This document shows positions 33,494-42,868 of a stretch of DNA of 64,000 nt, piece by piece; positions within the stretch are counted from its first letter, which is position 1; each line of letters starts with the position of its first letter. The stretch comes from Mycobacterium sp. PS03-16 (GTDB lineage Bacteria; Actinomycetota; Actinomycetes; Mycobacteriales; Mycobacteriaceae). The stretch spans positions 1 through 64,000 of the forward strand of contig NZ_SPQO01000025.1 in assembly GCF_004570325.1 (NCBI RefSeq). The letters run 5' to 3'. Under the pieces are notes generated by a model, which was not told where the DNA came from, did not search any database, and saw only the letters and a list, made by a program, of their open reading frames with translations. Position numbers and translations under genes: made by a program.

Positions 33494-35940
33494 TTGCGCT
33501 CGCCGGCGGGGTGGTCGCGGCGCGCCCCGGTGCCGGCGCGCTCGTCACCGGGGGCGTGCCGCAGCGCGGTCTCGAGCGGGTCGGAGTGGTACCGGGCCTC
33601 GGCGTAGGCCCGTTTGGGCCGGTCCAGATCGGCACGGTCGGGCTGGCCGCGGAAGCGGTGCCACAGCCGTCGGCCGACCAGAAGCGCGAGCACCACGGCG
33701 CCGGTCATGGTGATGATGAACAGCACCTTGCCGTAGGCGTTGGAGTGCACCGACAGGCGGACCGGTTCGCCCAGCGGCAACCCGTCGGCGGTGCGCAGCG
33801 CGACGTCGACCGCGACGCGCTGGGTGAAGTGCACCTCGATCGGCACCCGCAGCGGTAGGAAGCCCGGCGGCAGGGAGATCTCACCCATGTCGTCGACGGT
33901 CATCCCGGGCGGCGCGTCGACGGCCAGCCGCACCCGGATCGGCACCGGCAGGTCGTTGCGCAGGGCCAGCGGCAGCGGGCTGCGCTCGGTGGCCAGCGTG
34001 TAGGCGCCCCCGGGGTTGACGATCGTGACGGCGCCGAACATGTCCCGCACCGTGTCGGTCACCACCGCCACGCGTTGTTTGGCCAGGCCGTTTCGGGCGT
34101 TGGGCGGCACCGACTGGCTCAGCGCGCGCAGCATGTCCTCGCGCAGCGGCGCGGTGTAGGAGGTGCCGGTCAGTCCGGTGCGCTCGTCGACGCCGAGCGC
34201 GGCGGTCAGACCCCACAGGCGGCCGGTCGTGGCGGCGATGCTCGAGGTGACGTCGTCGTCGATGCGCCCGCGCGGATCGCCGGTCGTGCCGGTCGGCCAG
34301 CCGGCATCGGGCCGCGGGGCCACCGCCTCGGCCTGCGTGACGATCTCGGCGACCGGCCGCGGTACGGCCAGCCCGGCCCGGATCGCGGTGCCCACCGCGG
34401 TGAGCACGGCGCGGGCGTCGTCGTCCTGCACGTTCCACGCCAGCGGCGGGACGAGCACCTGGCTGCGCGGGGTGAGGTCCGGTCGCAGGCCGCGCCACAG
34501 CAGCGCACCGAGTGCGTCCTGGCGGCGCGCCACCTCGGAGTCGTGGTGCAGCGGGATGTCCAGCGACGGGTCCAGATAGGTCGGCGACCCGGGATCGGTG
34601 CCCGCGCCGGCCAGTGCCGCCCCCACGGTCGGGTCGAACGGCACCGCGACCAGGTCGGGGGAGTAGCGGACCGGCGCCAGGTCGGGTGTCGAGCCCAGGC
34701 CGGTGCTGGTGTCGTCGGCGGCCAGTGGCGCCGCGCCGATCACCACGGTGCGGCCCTGCGCGGTGAGCAACTGGGCGGCCGGGCCGGTCAGCGGGCCGTC
34801 GCCGAGCACCGTGACCCCGCGGGTGGAGGTGATGCCCAGGACCCGGTCGACGATGTCGCCGGCCCCGCGGGTGGCGATCGCGGCCAGCCCGGAGTCGCCC
34901 ACCCGCTGCAGCGCGTCCAGGTCGGCCTGGGCGTAGGTGGTCGGCACCACGCACATCCGCTGCGCGAGCCCCTTGAGCCGGTTGAGCCACGCGATCGCGG
35001 CATCCCGACCGGCGCCAGGGCGGGTCGGGGTCATCGGCCCGGCGTCGGGGCCGGCGGTGACGACGTAGCCGGCGGTCATCGCGTTCACCGTCACCAGCAG
35101 GTCCGGATCGACCGCCAGACACAGTGCCCGGCCGACGTCCCCGCCCGGGTCGACGGGCGGGCTGGTCGCGAAGTCGACCGCGCCGAGCAGGGTGTCGAGC
35201 CGGCCGCCGGGAGCCAGGGCCACCGCCAACTCGTCGTCGATCAGTCGCACCGGACCCGGGCCGCCGGGCACGCCCGCGGCCAGGCGAGGCCGGTCGGCCA
35301 GCGGCCAGAACATCGTCATCTGCACCGGTCGCGAGGTGTCCGGCGGCACCACGGACGTCAGCGTCTCGGCCACCGAGTCGGCGGCGCCCTCGGGCGGGAC
35401 GCCCAGCACCGGCAGCAGGAACCGGGCGTCGTCGAGGCGGGCCGGTGCCCCGTAGTCGGGGGTGCCGTTGACGTTGACCAGCACCGGGTACACGCCGGGC
35501 TGCCGGATGTTCATCGACGGCTGGTCGGCCGAGCGCATCGGATAGGTCAGCGTGAACGGCACGTCGCGGCCGCGCGGCAGCTCGGGGGCGACGGTGACGA
35601 AGTTCGCGACCGGGTCGTACTGGTCGAGGTTGCCGGTGAGGTTGGTGCGCAGACCCGAGGAGCTGTCGACGGCGGCGGCGTGTTCCAGGCGCACCACGAC
35701 GTCGCGCACGGTGCGGTCGCCGACGTTGCGGACGACGCCGGCGACGGTGACGACGGGTTCACTGGTGGTGGTGACGACCTCGGGGGTCACCCGGTCGATG
35801 CGCAGCGCCAGGAACTGGGTCTCGCCGGTCTCGGCCGCGGCGGCCTGCGGCAGCGCGGTCGGGACGATGGTCAACAGCACCAGCACGAGTGCGGCCAGCA
35901 GGCGGGGCACCGCCACGGTTCTCACGTGCCCTGTCCGCAT
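33490..35940 (-). CDS. DUF6049 family secreted/membrane-anchored protein (Rv3909-like)
   Basis: An 816-residue protein with an N-terminal signal sequence (PRLLAALVLVLLTIVPTALPQAAAAE), a large extracytoplasmic region with repeated immunoglobulin-like beta blocks (VVTVAGVVRNVGDRTVRDVVVRLEH), and a C-terminal helix at about 737-757 (FIITMTGAVVLALLVGRRLW) followed by a basic cytoplasmic tail. It is always between mutT4 and murJ in mycobacteria, suggesting a partner role in envelope assembly; the function is unknown. The ATG at 35940 overlaps mutT4 by 19 bases; a GTG at 35925 gives a 4-base GTGA overlap and is equally plausible. Confidence 0.85.
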   Translation of the reverse strand: MRTGHVRTVAVPRLLAALVLVLLTIVPTALPQAAAAETGETQFLALRIDRVTPEVVTTTSEPVVTVAGVVRNVGDRTVRDVVVRLEHAAAVDSSSGLRTNLTGNLDQYDPVANFVTVAPELPRGRDVPFTLTYPMRSADQPSMNIRQPGVYPVLVNVNGTPDYGAPARLDDARFLLPVLGVPPEGAADSVAETLTSVVPPDTSRPVQMTMFWPLADRPRLAAGVPGGPGPVRLIDDELAVALAPGGRLDTLLGAVDFATSPPVDPGGDVGRALCLAVDPDLLVTVNAMTAGYVVTAGPDAGPMTPTRPGAGRDAAIAWLNRLKGLAQRMCVVPTTYAQADLDALQRVGDSGLAAIATRGAGDIVDRVLGITSTRGVTVLGDGPLTGPAAQLLTAQGRTVVIGAAPLAADDTSTGLGSTPDLAPVRYSPDLVAVPFDPTVGAALAGAGTDPGSPTYLDPSLDIPLHHDSEVARRQDALGALLWRGLRPDLTPRSQVLVPPLAWNVQDDDARAVLTAVGTAIRAGLAVPRPVAEIVTQAEAVAPRPDAGWPTGTTGDPRGRIDDDVTSSIAATTGRLWGLTAALGVDERTGLTGTSYTAPLREDMLRALSQSVPPNARNGLAKQRVAVVTDTVRDMFGAVTIVNPGGAYTLATERSPLPLALRNDLPVPIRVRLAVDAPPGMTVDDMGEISLPPGFLPLRVPIEVHFTQRVAVDVALRTADGLPLGEPVRLSVHSNAYGKVLFIITMTGAVVLALLVGRRLWHRFRGQPDRADLDRPKRAYAEARYHSDPLETALRHAPGDERAGTGARRDHPAGERK

Positions 35941-36704
35941 CCGTTCGTCCGCCGGCCGGGTGGGGTTTGGCTGGACTCGTCCCGACGACGGTTGCGGGTG
36001 TGCGAATGGGTCTGGGGACGGCGCCGCGGCGCCGAGTGCGGCAGCGGCGGCAGCGCGGTGGGACCGTCGGCGTGCAGCCGGTCGATGAGTTCGTCGGCGA
36101 CCTCGGCGAGCCGGCGCTCGTCGGCGTAGGCCAGCCGTTTGGGCAGTTCGCGCAGCGGCACCCAGGCCACCTCGGTGACCTCGACATCCTCGTCGGACAG
36201 TTCCCCGCCCGAGAAGCGCATCAGGTAGTGGTGCACGGTCTTGTGCACCCGGCGGCCCTCGGTGACGAACCAGTAGTCGATGCTGCCGAGCGCGGCGAGC
36301 ACGCTGCCCTGGATGCCGGTCTCCTCGGCGACCTCGCGGATCGCGGTCTGCTCGGCGGTCTCACCCATCTCGATGTGGCCCTTGGGCAGCGACCACAGCA
36401 TGCGGCCGCGCCGGTCGACGCGGCCGATCAGCGCCGCGACCTGACTGTCCTTGGGCCCGTCGATCCCGTCGATGACCAGACCGCCCGCGGAGGTCTCGTG
36501 CACGGTGCGCAGGCGTTCGGGTGGCCGCCGGGGCCGGGTCTTGCGCGCCTGGTCGGTGGGTTTGGCGGTGGGCGCCGGAGACTGGTCGGCGGGTGCGGTG
36601 GCGTCGCCCTGCGCGTCGGTGAGGGCCTGCGGTGGACCGGCCGCGCGTCGGCCACGACGTCGCCCGCGGCGGCGTCGTGATTTGGGCTGTTCGCCTTCCG
36701 ACAC
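35922..36704 (-). CDS. mutT4: Nudix hydrolase MutT4
   Basis: A 260-residue Nudix protein. A basic, Ala/Pro-rich start (residues 1-65, with RRRRGRRRGRR) precedes the hydrolase domain, whose Nudix box is GHIEMGETAEQTAIREVAEE, satisfying G-x5-E-x7-RE-x2-EE. A Pro/Arg-rich tail follows. M. tuberculosis Rv3908 (MutT4) occupies the same place. Substrate preference for oxidised nucleotides or diadenosine polyphosphates cannot be read from sequence. It is the first gene of the leftward mutT4-DUF6049-murJ operon and is divergent from pcnA, 86 bases away. Confidence 0.92.
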   Translation of the reverse strand: MSEGEQPKSRRRRGRRRGRRAAGPPQALTDAQGDATAPADQSPAPTAKPTDQARKTRPRRPPERLRTVHETSAGGLVIDGIDGPKDSQVAALIGRVDRRGRMLWSLPKGHIEMGETAEQTAIREVAEETGIQGSVLAALGSIDYWFVTEGRRVHKTVHHYLMRFSGGELSDEDVEVTEVAWVPLRELPKRLAYADERRLAEVADELIDRLHADGPTALPPLPHSAPRRRPQTHSHTRNRRRDESSQTPPGRRTNGCGQGT

Positions 36705-36790
36705 CCAAGCGATAGTAGCTGCCAGCTGGTATCGGTCCCCGCCACACTCGCCGGTCGCGGCCGTACCGTGACCATCTAAGCTCGACGAAC

Positions 36791-38251
36791 GTGCCCGACA
36801 CCCACCACGACGCCGCGGCCGACGCCGAGCTGCTCGCGCGCGCCGCGGTGGCGCTCAACCGCGACGGCGACGTCCTGCGCGGAATCGGGGCGGTGTTCGC
36901 GGCCGCCGGCCATCAGCTGTACCTGGTCGGCGGCAGCGTGCGCGACGCCCTGCTGGGGCGGCTCGGCAGCGACCTCGACTTCACCACCGACGCGCGGCCC
37001 GAGCAGATGCAGGCGTTCCTGCGGCCGTGGGCGGATGCGCTGTGGGACACCGGCATCGAGTTCGGGACGGTCGGGGTCGGCAAGGCGGGGCACCGGCTGG
37101 AGATCACCACGTTCCGGGCCGACAGCTACGACCAGGTGTCACGCAATCCGCAGGTGCGGTTCGGTGACCGGCTCGAAGACGACCTGGTCCGCCGCGACTT
37201 CACGGTGAACGCCATGGCCGTCGCAATCGGCGCGGACGGTCCGGGCGAATTCCACGACCCGCTGGGCGGCCTGGCCGCGCTGCGTGCGGGCGTGCTCGAC
37301 ACCCCGTCGGCGCCGCAGGTGTCGTTCGGCGACGATCCGCTGCGGATGCTGCGGGCCGCGCGCTTCGTGAGTCAGCTGCGGTTCACCGTGGCGCCGCGGG
37401 TGCTCGAGGCGATGGTCGAGATGGCGCCGCAGCTGTCGCGCATCACCGCCGAGCGGATCGCCGCGGAACTGGACAAGCTGCTGCTGGGCGCCGATCCGGT
37501 GGCCGGGATCGACCTGATGGTGCACACCGGCCTGGGCGATGTCGTGCTGCCGGAGGTCGGCGGTATGCGGATGGCCATCGACGAACACCACCAGCACAAG
37601 GACGTCTACCAGCACTCGCTCACGGTGCTGCGCCAGGCGATCGACCTGGAGAACGAGGGCCCGGACCTGGTGCTGCGGTGGGCGGCGCTGCTGCACGACA
37701 TCGGCAAGCCCGCCACCCGTCGCCATGAACCCGACGGCGGCGTGAGTTTCCACCACCACGAGGTGGTCGGCGCGAAGATGACCCGCAAACGCATGCGGGC
37801 GCTCAAATACTCCAAGCAGATGGTCGACGACGTCTCGCAGCTGGTCTATCTGCACCTACGGTTCCACGGGTACGGGGACGGCCGGTGGACCGATTCGGCG
37901 GTGCGCCGCTACGTCACCGACGCCGGTCCGCTGCTGACCCGGTTGCACAAGCTCGTCCGCGCCGACTGCACGACCCGCAACAAGCGCCGCGCCGCGCGGC
38001 TGCAGGCCAACTACGACGACCTCGAGCACCGCATCGCCGAACTGGCCGCGCAGGAGGATCTGCAACGGGTCCGCCCCGATCTCGACGGCAACGAGATCAT
38101 GGCGATCCTCGGCATCCCGGCGGGCCCCGAGGTGGGGCAGGCCTGGCGCCACCTCAAGGAGCTGCGGCTCGACCGCGGCCCGCTCTCGCACGACGAGGCG
38201 AAGGAGGAACTGCTGAGGTGGTGGAACGCACGGACGCAGCCCGGCGTCTGA
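36791..38251 (+). CDS. pcnA: CCA tRNA nucleotidyltransferase / poly(A) polymerase family protein
   Basis: A 486-residue class-II nucleotidyltransferase. The head domain has LVGGSVRDALLGRLGSDLDFTTDA, giving the GGSVRD and DLDF metal motifs, and RRDFTVNAMA. A C-terminal HD domain reads WAALLHDIGKPATRR with VSFHHHEVVGAKM. The tRNAs in this window do not encode CCA, so a CCA-adding enzyme is required; actinobacterial members of this family do that job. The start is GTG. Confidence 0.95.
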   Translation: MPDTHHDAAADAELLARAAVALNRDGDVLRGIGAVFAAAGHQLYLVGGSVRDALLGRLGSDLDFTTDARPEQMQAFLRPWADALWDTGIEFGTVGVGKAGHRLEITTFRADSYDQVSRNPQVRFGDRLEDDLVRRDFTVNAMAVAIGADGPGEFHDPLGGLAALRAGVLDTPSAPQVSFGDDPLRMLRAARFVSQLRFTVAPRVLEAMVEMAPQLSRITAERIAAELDKLLLGADPVAGIDLMVHTGLGDVVLPEVGGMRMAIDEHHQHKDVYQHSLTVLRQAIDLENEGPDLVLRWAALLHDIGKPATRRHEPDGGVSFHHHEVVGAKMTRKRMRALKYSKQMVDDVSQLVYLHLRFHGYGDGRWTDSAVRRYVTDAGPLLTRLHKLVRADCTTRNKRRAARLQANYDDLEHRIAELAAQEDLQRVRPDLDGNEIMAILGIPAGPEVGQAWRHLKELRLDRGPLSHDEAKEELLRWWNARTQPGV

Positions 38252-38257
38252 ACCGGT

Positions 38258-38755
38258 GTGGACTACTGCCTCGGGGATACGACGGGTGCGGCGACGATGT
38301 GGACCGCCGAACCGGATGTCGACACCGACGGTGACGGGGTCTTCGACGCGGTCGGGCTGGACCTCGACGCCGACGGGCGGATCGACGACGCGCTGGCCGA
38401 CACCGACGGCGACGGCATCGCCGATGTGGCGGCCCGCGATCTGGACGACGACGACCGGGCCGAGGCGCGGTTCACCGATGACGGATCGGGCACGTGGCTG
38501 CTCACGGTCGACCGGGCCGGGCAGGTGCGGTGGTTCGGGCTCGACGGTGTCGAGCAGACCGGCGGGCCGCTGGTCGACCTCGACGCCGACGGTCAGGTCG
38601 ACGACACGCTGGTCGACGCCGACGGCGACGGGCTCGCCGACCGCGCGCTCGGCGGTGACGCCGCGTACGTCGACACCGACGGGGACGGCCGGTGGGACGT
38701 CCGGCTCACCGACGCCGACGGCGACGGCCGCGCCGACGCCGCCGCCGACCTCTAG
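38258..38755 (+). CDS. Asp-rich calcium-binding-repeat protein (Rv3906c-like)
   Basis: A 165-residue, very acidic protein made of at least seven copies of a DxDGDGxxD type motif (DTDGDGVFDA, DLDADGRIDD, DTDGDGIADV, DLDADGQVDD, DADGDGLADR, DTDGDGRWDV, DADGDGRADA), the thrombospondin-type-3/dockerin-like calcium loop. No signal peptide or membrane segment is visible, so it may act in the cytosol or leave by a signal-less route. It begins 6 bases after pcnA. Calcium binding is inferred from the loops; the function is unknown. Confidence 0.8.
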   Translation: MDYCLGDTTGAATMWTAEPDVDTDGDGVFDAVGLDLDADGRIDDALADTDGDGIADVAARDLDDDDRAEARFTDDGSGTWLLTVDRAGQVRWFGLDGVEQTGGPLVDLDADGQVDDTLVDADGDGLADRALGGDAAYVDTDGDGRWDVRLTDADGDGRADAAADL

Positions 38756-38806
38756 GAGGTGCCGCCGTCGGGTTTACGCCGACGGGAACGGGGCTACGCA
38801 ACGCCT

Positions 38807-40036
38807 ATGACCGGCCACGAGGTGCTCGCCGGCCGCTACGAGGTGCGTGACCTGTTGGGCTGCGGCGGGATGGCCGAGGTCCGCGACGGGTGGGACACGC
38901 GCCTGGACCGTGCGGTCGCGATCAAACTGCTGCACCCGGCGCTGCAGGCGCAACCGGACGTCCGGCGCCGCTTCGAGGACGAGGCCCGGTCGGCGGCGGC
39001 GCTGTCGCACCCCAACATCGTGTCCGTGCACGATTACGGCGAACACGACGGCACGCCGTTCATCGTGATGGAACGCCTGCCGGGCCGCACGCTCGGCGAC
39101 ATCATCGCCGAGGGTCCGATGGCCCCGGCGCAGGTGCGCGCCATGCTCGGGGACGTCCTGGGCGCACTGGAGGCCGCGCACGCCGCCGGGGTTCTGCACC
39201 GCGACATCAAACCGGGCAACATCCTGCTCTCGACGAGCGGCGACAGCCTCAAGGTCGCCGACTTCGGCATCGCCAAGACCGGCGGCGCCGCGCACACGAC
39301 GACCGGGCAGATCATCGGCACGATGGCGTACATGAGCCCGGAGCGGGTGGCCGGGGCGCCCGCCTCGGTGGCCGACGATCTCTACGCTGTCGGTCTGATG
39401 GCCTATGAGGCGCTGCTCGCGCGTCGCGCCTTCCCGCAGGACAATCCGGCCGCGCTGGCGCGGGCGATCATGGACCAGCCACCGCCGCCGGTCACCGCGT
39501 ACCGCAACGACGTCGATCCGGTCCTGGCCGAGGTCGTCGCCCGGGCCATGGCCCGCGACCCCGGGGTGCGGTTCGCCAGTGCGAGGCAGATGCGCGCGGC
39601 GCTGTCCGGCGATCCGGGCGCGCTGTCCGGTAGCGCGCCCACACCGCGGCCGGCCACCCGGGTGCTCGCCGCCCCGCTGCCGCCCGCGATGACCTACCTG
39701 CCGCCGCCCCCACCGCGGCGATTCTCCGGCCGCAGGCCCAAGGTGGCCGGAGCGGCGGCGGTCCTGGCGGCGTTCGCGATCGCCGCGCTCGCACTCGCGA
39801 TGGACCCGTTCTCCACCACACCCGCGCCGCAGCCGGTCAGCACCAGTACCCCGGTGGCGCCACCACCCCCGCCCCCGCCGCCACCGCCGCCGCCGCCGGT
39901 GGAGCAGCCGGCGCAACTGGTCCCGCAGCAGGACTGGGGCGAGGAGAAGAAGGGCGACGAGGGCAGGGGCAACGGCAACAAGGGCAACGGCAACGGCAAC
40001 AAGGGCAACGGGAACGGGAACGGCAAACGCGACTAG
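38807..40036 (+). CDS. Transmembrane Ser/Thr protein kinase with Pro and Asn-Gly-Lys repeat tail
   Basis: A 409-residue kinase. The catalytic domain (11-265) has GCGGMAEV (18-25), Lys40, Glu59, HRDIKPGN (Asp133), ADFG (Asp152) and an activation segment with HTTTG (163-167), so it should be active. A juxtamembrane Pro-rich part leads to one helix at about 313-332. The outside is short: thirteen consecutive prolines (352-364), then an Asp/Glu patch and GNGNK-type repeats (388-407). There are no PASTA repeats. It follows the calcium-repeat gene and marks the join to a block that is elsewhere in M. tuberculosis. I do not recognise which Pkn letter it corresponds to. The ATG at 38807 is chosen by domain position. 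Confidence 0.88.
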   Translation: MTGHEVLAGRYEVRDLLGCGGMAEVRDGWDTRLDRAVAIKLLHPALQAQPDVRRRFEDEARSAAALSHPNIVSVHDYGEHDGTPFIVMERLPGRTLGDIIAEGPMAPAQVRAMLGDVLGALEAAHAAGVLHRDIKPGNILLSTSGDSLKVADFGIAKTGGAAHTTTGQIIGTMAYMSPERVAGAPASVADDLYAVGLMAYEALLARRAFPQDNPAALARAIMDQPPPPVTAYRNDVDPVLAEVVARAMARDPGVRFASARQMRAALSGDPGALSGSAPTPRPATRVLAAPLPPAMTYLPPPPPRRFSGRRPKVAGAAAVLAAFAIAALALAMDPFSTTPAPQPVSTSTPVAPPPPPPPPPPPPPVEQPAQLVPQQDWGEEKKGDEGRGNGNKGNGNGNKGNGNGNGKRD

Positions 40037-40039
40037 CCG

Positions 40040-40825
40040 TCAGCCTCGTCCCTGACCGGGCGGCCCCGCGAACGCCTGCGCGATGGTCAGCCACTCCTGG
40101 GCCTGCGGACCCACCGCGGTGACGTCGAGGTCGGCCAGGGCCCGGCGCTGGGTCACCAGGAAGCAGAAGTGTTCGGCCGACCCGGTCACACGTTGCGCGG
40201 CCTCTGCCGGCCCCCACGTCCACGTCGACCCGTCGGGTGCGGTCAGTTCCACGTGAAACGGTTCCGTCGGCGCAGGCCGGTCGTGCACGGCGAACGCGAA
40301 GTCGCGGGTGCGGACCCCGATGTGGGCGATGGCGCGCAGCCGGTCGGTCGGCGCTCGGCGCACCCCCAGCGTGTCGGCGACGTCGAGCCCGTGCGCCCAC
40401 GTCTCCATCAGTCGTGCGGTGGCCATCGACGCGGCGCTCATCGGCGGACCGAACCAGGGCAGCTTGCGGCCGTCCGTCACTGTCAGCAGCGCATCGTGCA
40501 ACCGGCCGCGGGTGCGTCGCCAGTCGGCCAGCAGCTCGTCCGGCGCCATGGTGGCCACGTCGGCGGCGCCTTTGTCGACGAACCCGGTCGGGTCGGTGGC
40601 GGCCGCGCCGAGCACCTCGTTGAAGCCCGCCTCGTCGGTCACCGACAGCAGCGCGACGCGGTCGGTCCACAGTAGGTGCGCGATCTGGTGGGCGATCGTC
40701 CAGCCCGCAGCGGGTGTCTCGGCCGACCACCGCGGTGCGGGCAGGTCGGCGACCAGCGCGTCCAGGTCGTCGCTTTCAGCGCGGAGGTCGGCCACGAGGG
40801 CGTCGGCGGCTGCCACAGCGGTCAC
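40040..40825 (-). CDS. TIGR03084 family metal-binding protein (DinB/maleylpyruvate isomerase-like)
   Basis: A 261-residue protein with a four-helix DinB-type domain: WTIAHQIAHLLWTD (His ligand region), and LMETWAHGLDVADTLG carrying the second His, followed by a C-terminal domain FHVELTAPDGSTWTWGP. This is the mycothiol-dependent maleylpyruvate isomerase-like fold, often used for thiol-transfer reactions. It resembles Rv0036c. The GTG at 40825 overlaps the MFS stop as GTGA, so the two are coupled. The reaction is unknown. Confidence 0.85.
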   Translation of the reverse strand: MTAVAAADALVADLRAESDDLDALVADLPAPRWSAETPAAGWTIAHQIAHLLWTDRVALLSVTDEAGFNEVLGAAATDPTGFVDKGAADVATMAPDELLADWRRTRGRLHDALLTVTDGRKLPWFGPPMSAASMATARLMETWAHGLDVADTLGVRRAPTDRLRAIAHIGVRTRDFAFAVHDRPAPTEPFHVELTAPDGSTWTWGPAEAAQRVTGSAEHFCFLVTQRRALADLDVTAVGPQAQEWLTIAQAFAGPPGQGRG

Positions 40826-42111
40826 CCTAGCGGCGCGGGTCGCGCCTGCTTGCCGATCCACGCGTGCAGCGCCAATCCGACGAGGTAGACGGCCACCCCG
40901 GCGGCGGCCAGACCGGGCGCATGGCCGCCGGCGGGGATGACGAGCGCCGCCGCGGCGATGGCGCCGACGAACGCGATCCAGAACAACGCGTCCTGCACGG
41001 TGAAGACGTGGCCGCGCAGCGCATCGTCGACGTCGATCTGCATCGCGGTGTCGGCGCACAGCTTCACGATCTGCCCCGCCGCGCCGAGCAGGAAACCGCA
41101 CACCACCATCACTGGCAGCAGCAGGGTCACGCCGGCGAGCTGGATCAGCACCGCGGCGGCGAGGGCGCCGTTGGCGGTGCGGTAGCGGCCCCAGCGCGCG
41201 ATCAGCGCCGGCGTGGCGACCGTGGCCAGGAACGACCCCGAGCCGGTGGAGGCGATGAACAGCACCGCGGTACCCAGGCCGGCCACGGTGTCGGTCTCGG
41301 TGTGGCGGACCATCACCAGCACCATCAACGTGTTGATGCCGAACACCACCCGGTGGGCGGCCAGCCCGGACAGCGTGGCGGCCACGGTCCGGACGGCGAG
41401 CACCGTTCGGGCGCCGTGCACCCACCCGGTGGCGACCGCATAGGCGACCGATCCGTGGATGGCCCGCACGCTGTCGTCGGGGCCGAGCACGTGGCGGCCG
41501 AAGCGCACCGACAGCCACAGCGCCAGCGCCACCGGGACCGCGGCGAGGAGGATGATCACCGAGGCGCCGGTGTCGTCGGCGCCGAACGCCCAGCGGGGCA
41601 GCAGCATGAAGTTCGCGCCGGCGAATGCCGCCACCGCCCCGGTCGCCGCGGCCACCGAGTTCATCGCCACCACCTGCTCGCGCGGGACGACGTGGGGGAG
41701 CGCCGCGGACAGGCCGGACGAGACGAACCGGGTGAACCCGTTGACGATCAGCGCGCCGAACAGGATCGGCAGGTCGGCGGTGCGGGTGGCGAGTAGCGCG
41801 GCGACGCCGAGGACCAGCAGCAGGCGGCCCAGGTTGGCGGCGATCAAGACGAGTCGGCGGTCCCAGCGGTCGAGCAGGGCACCGGCGAACGGGCCGAGCA
41901 ACGAGTACGGCAGGAACAGCACCGCGAACGAACCGGCGATCGCCCACGGCTCGACTTCCCGTTCGGGGTTGAACAGGATGGCGCCGGCCAGCCCCGCCTG
42001 GAACAGCCCGTCGCCGAACTGGCTGACGGCGCGCAATTCGAGCAGCCGCCGGAACTCGGGAAGGGCGCGCGTCGACCGCCACACCGCGCGTGGCGCGCGA
42101 GCGTCAACCAC
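40822..42111 (-). CDS. Major facilitator superfamily transporter
   Basis: A 429-residue membrane protein with about 12 hydrophobic helices. The MFS-like loop after helix 2 reads GALLDRWDRRLVL, and the N-terminal RLLELRAVSQFGDGLFQAG is typical of the MFS-1/drug-efflux-like group. It matches Rv0037c by neighbours. Substrate cannot be inferred. It starts with GTG, 149 bases from the divergent yqgE-like gene, and is coupled to the TIGR03084 gene. Confidence 0.87.
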   Translation of the reverse strand: MVDARAPRAVWRSTRALPEFRRLLELRAVSQFGDGLFQAGLAGAILFNPEREVEPWAIAGSFAVLFLPYSLLGPFAGALLDRWDRRLVLIAANLGRLLLVLGVAALLATRTADLPILFGALIVNGFTRFVSSGLSAALPHVVPREQVVAMNSVAAATGAVAAFAGANFMLLPRWAFGADDTGASVIILLAAVPVALALWLSVRFGRHVLGPDDSVRAIHGSVAYAVATGWVHGARTVLAVRTVAATLSGLAAHRVVFGINTLMVLVMVRHTETDTVAGLGTAVLFIASTGSGSFLATVATPALIARWGRYRTANGALAAAVLIQLAGVTLLLPVMVVCGFLLGAAGQIVKLCADTAMQIDVDDALRGHVFTVQDALFWIAFVGAIAAAALVIPAGGHAPGLAAAGVAVYLVGLALHAWIGKQARPAPLG

Positions 42112-42260
42112 GGAAGATCACGTCCTGTCACGGGGAGAGGGTCGAAACGGCGTCGCCGTCGAGGCGAGCGAGGTGCCGGGCACCCCGTCCACAGTACAAA
42201 TATCGGGGTGGTCGCCGCCCGTTCGCCACATCGGCCGGACCCCGGTGCCATGATGGACTC

Positions 42261-42866
42261 GTGGCGCAGTCAGACGATCCGGAGGACTTCATCGCCCCGG
42301 CAGCACAGCGCGTACGCGCGGGAACGCTGCTGCTCGCCAACACCGACCTGCTGGAGCCGACGTTCCGGCGCAGCGTCATCTACGTGGTGGAGCACAACGA
42401 CGGCGGCACGCTCGGCGTGGTCCTCAACCGCCCCAGCGACACCGCTGTGTACAACGTGCTGCCGCAGTGGGCGAAGCTGGCCGCCAAACCGAAGACGATG
42501 TTCATCGGCGGTCCGGTCAAACGCGATGCGGCGCTGTGCCTGGCCACGCTGCGCACCGGTGTCGAGGCCACCGGGGTGCCCGGCCTGCGCCATGTGCAGG
42601 GCCGCATGGTGATGGTCGATCTCGACGCCGATCCCGACGAGCTCGCGCCCGTGCTGGAAGGAGTTCGGATCTACGCCGGCTACTCCGGCTGGACGATCGG
42701 TCAGCTCGAGGGCGAGATCGAGCGCGACGACTGGATCGTGTTGTCGGCGTTGCCATCCGACGTGATGGTCGAATCGCGGACCGACCTGTGGGCGCGGGTG
42801 CTGCGCCGTCAGCCCCTACCGCTGTCGCTGCTGGCGACGCACCCGATCGACATCAGCCGCAACTGA
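42261..42866 (+). CDS. YqgE/AlgH family protein (DUF179)
   Basis: A 201-residue protein with the UPF0301/YqgE core: AGTLLLANTDLLEPTFRRSVIYVVEHNDGGTLGVVLNRPS, then MFIGGPVKRDAALCL and YAGYSGWTIGQLEGEIERDDWIVL. It matches Rv0038, including the end LLATHPIDISRN. No catalytic residues are known in this family and its role is unclear. The GTG at 42261 was chosen from the aligned start (AQSDDPEDFIAPAAQRV); the frame is open to 42090. It ends 2 bases before a convergent gene. Confidence 0.9.
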   Translation: MAQSDDPEDFIAPAAQRVRAGTLLLANTDLLEPTFRRSVIYVVEHNDGGTLGVVLNRPSDTAVYNVLPQWAKLAAKPKTMFIGGPVKRDAALCLATLRTGVEATGVPGLRHVQGRMVMVDLDADPDELAPVLEGVRIYAGYSGWTIGQLEGEIERDDWIVLSALPSDVMVESRTDLWARVLRRQPLPLSLLATHPIDISRN

Positions 42867-42868
42867 CG

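Noticed and set aside
40245..40260. parS-like sequence AGTTCCACGTGAAACG
   Set aside because: Three mismatches to the 16-base consensus, including one in the inner palindrome, and inside a conserved coding region; likely chance. ParB ChIP would settle it.
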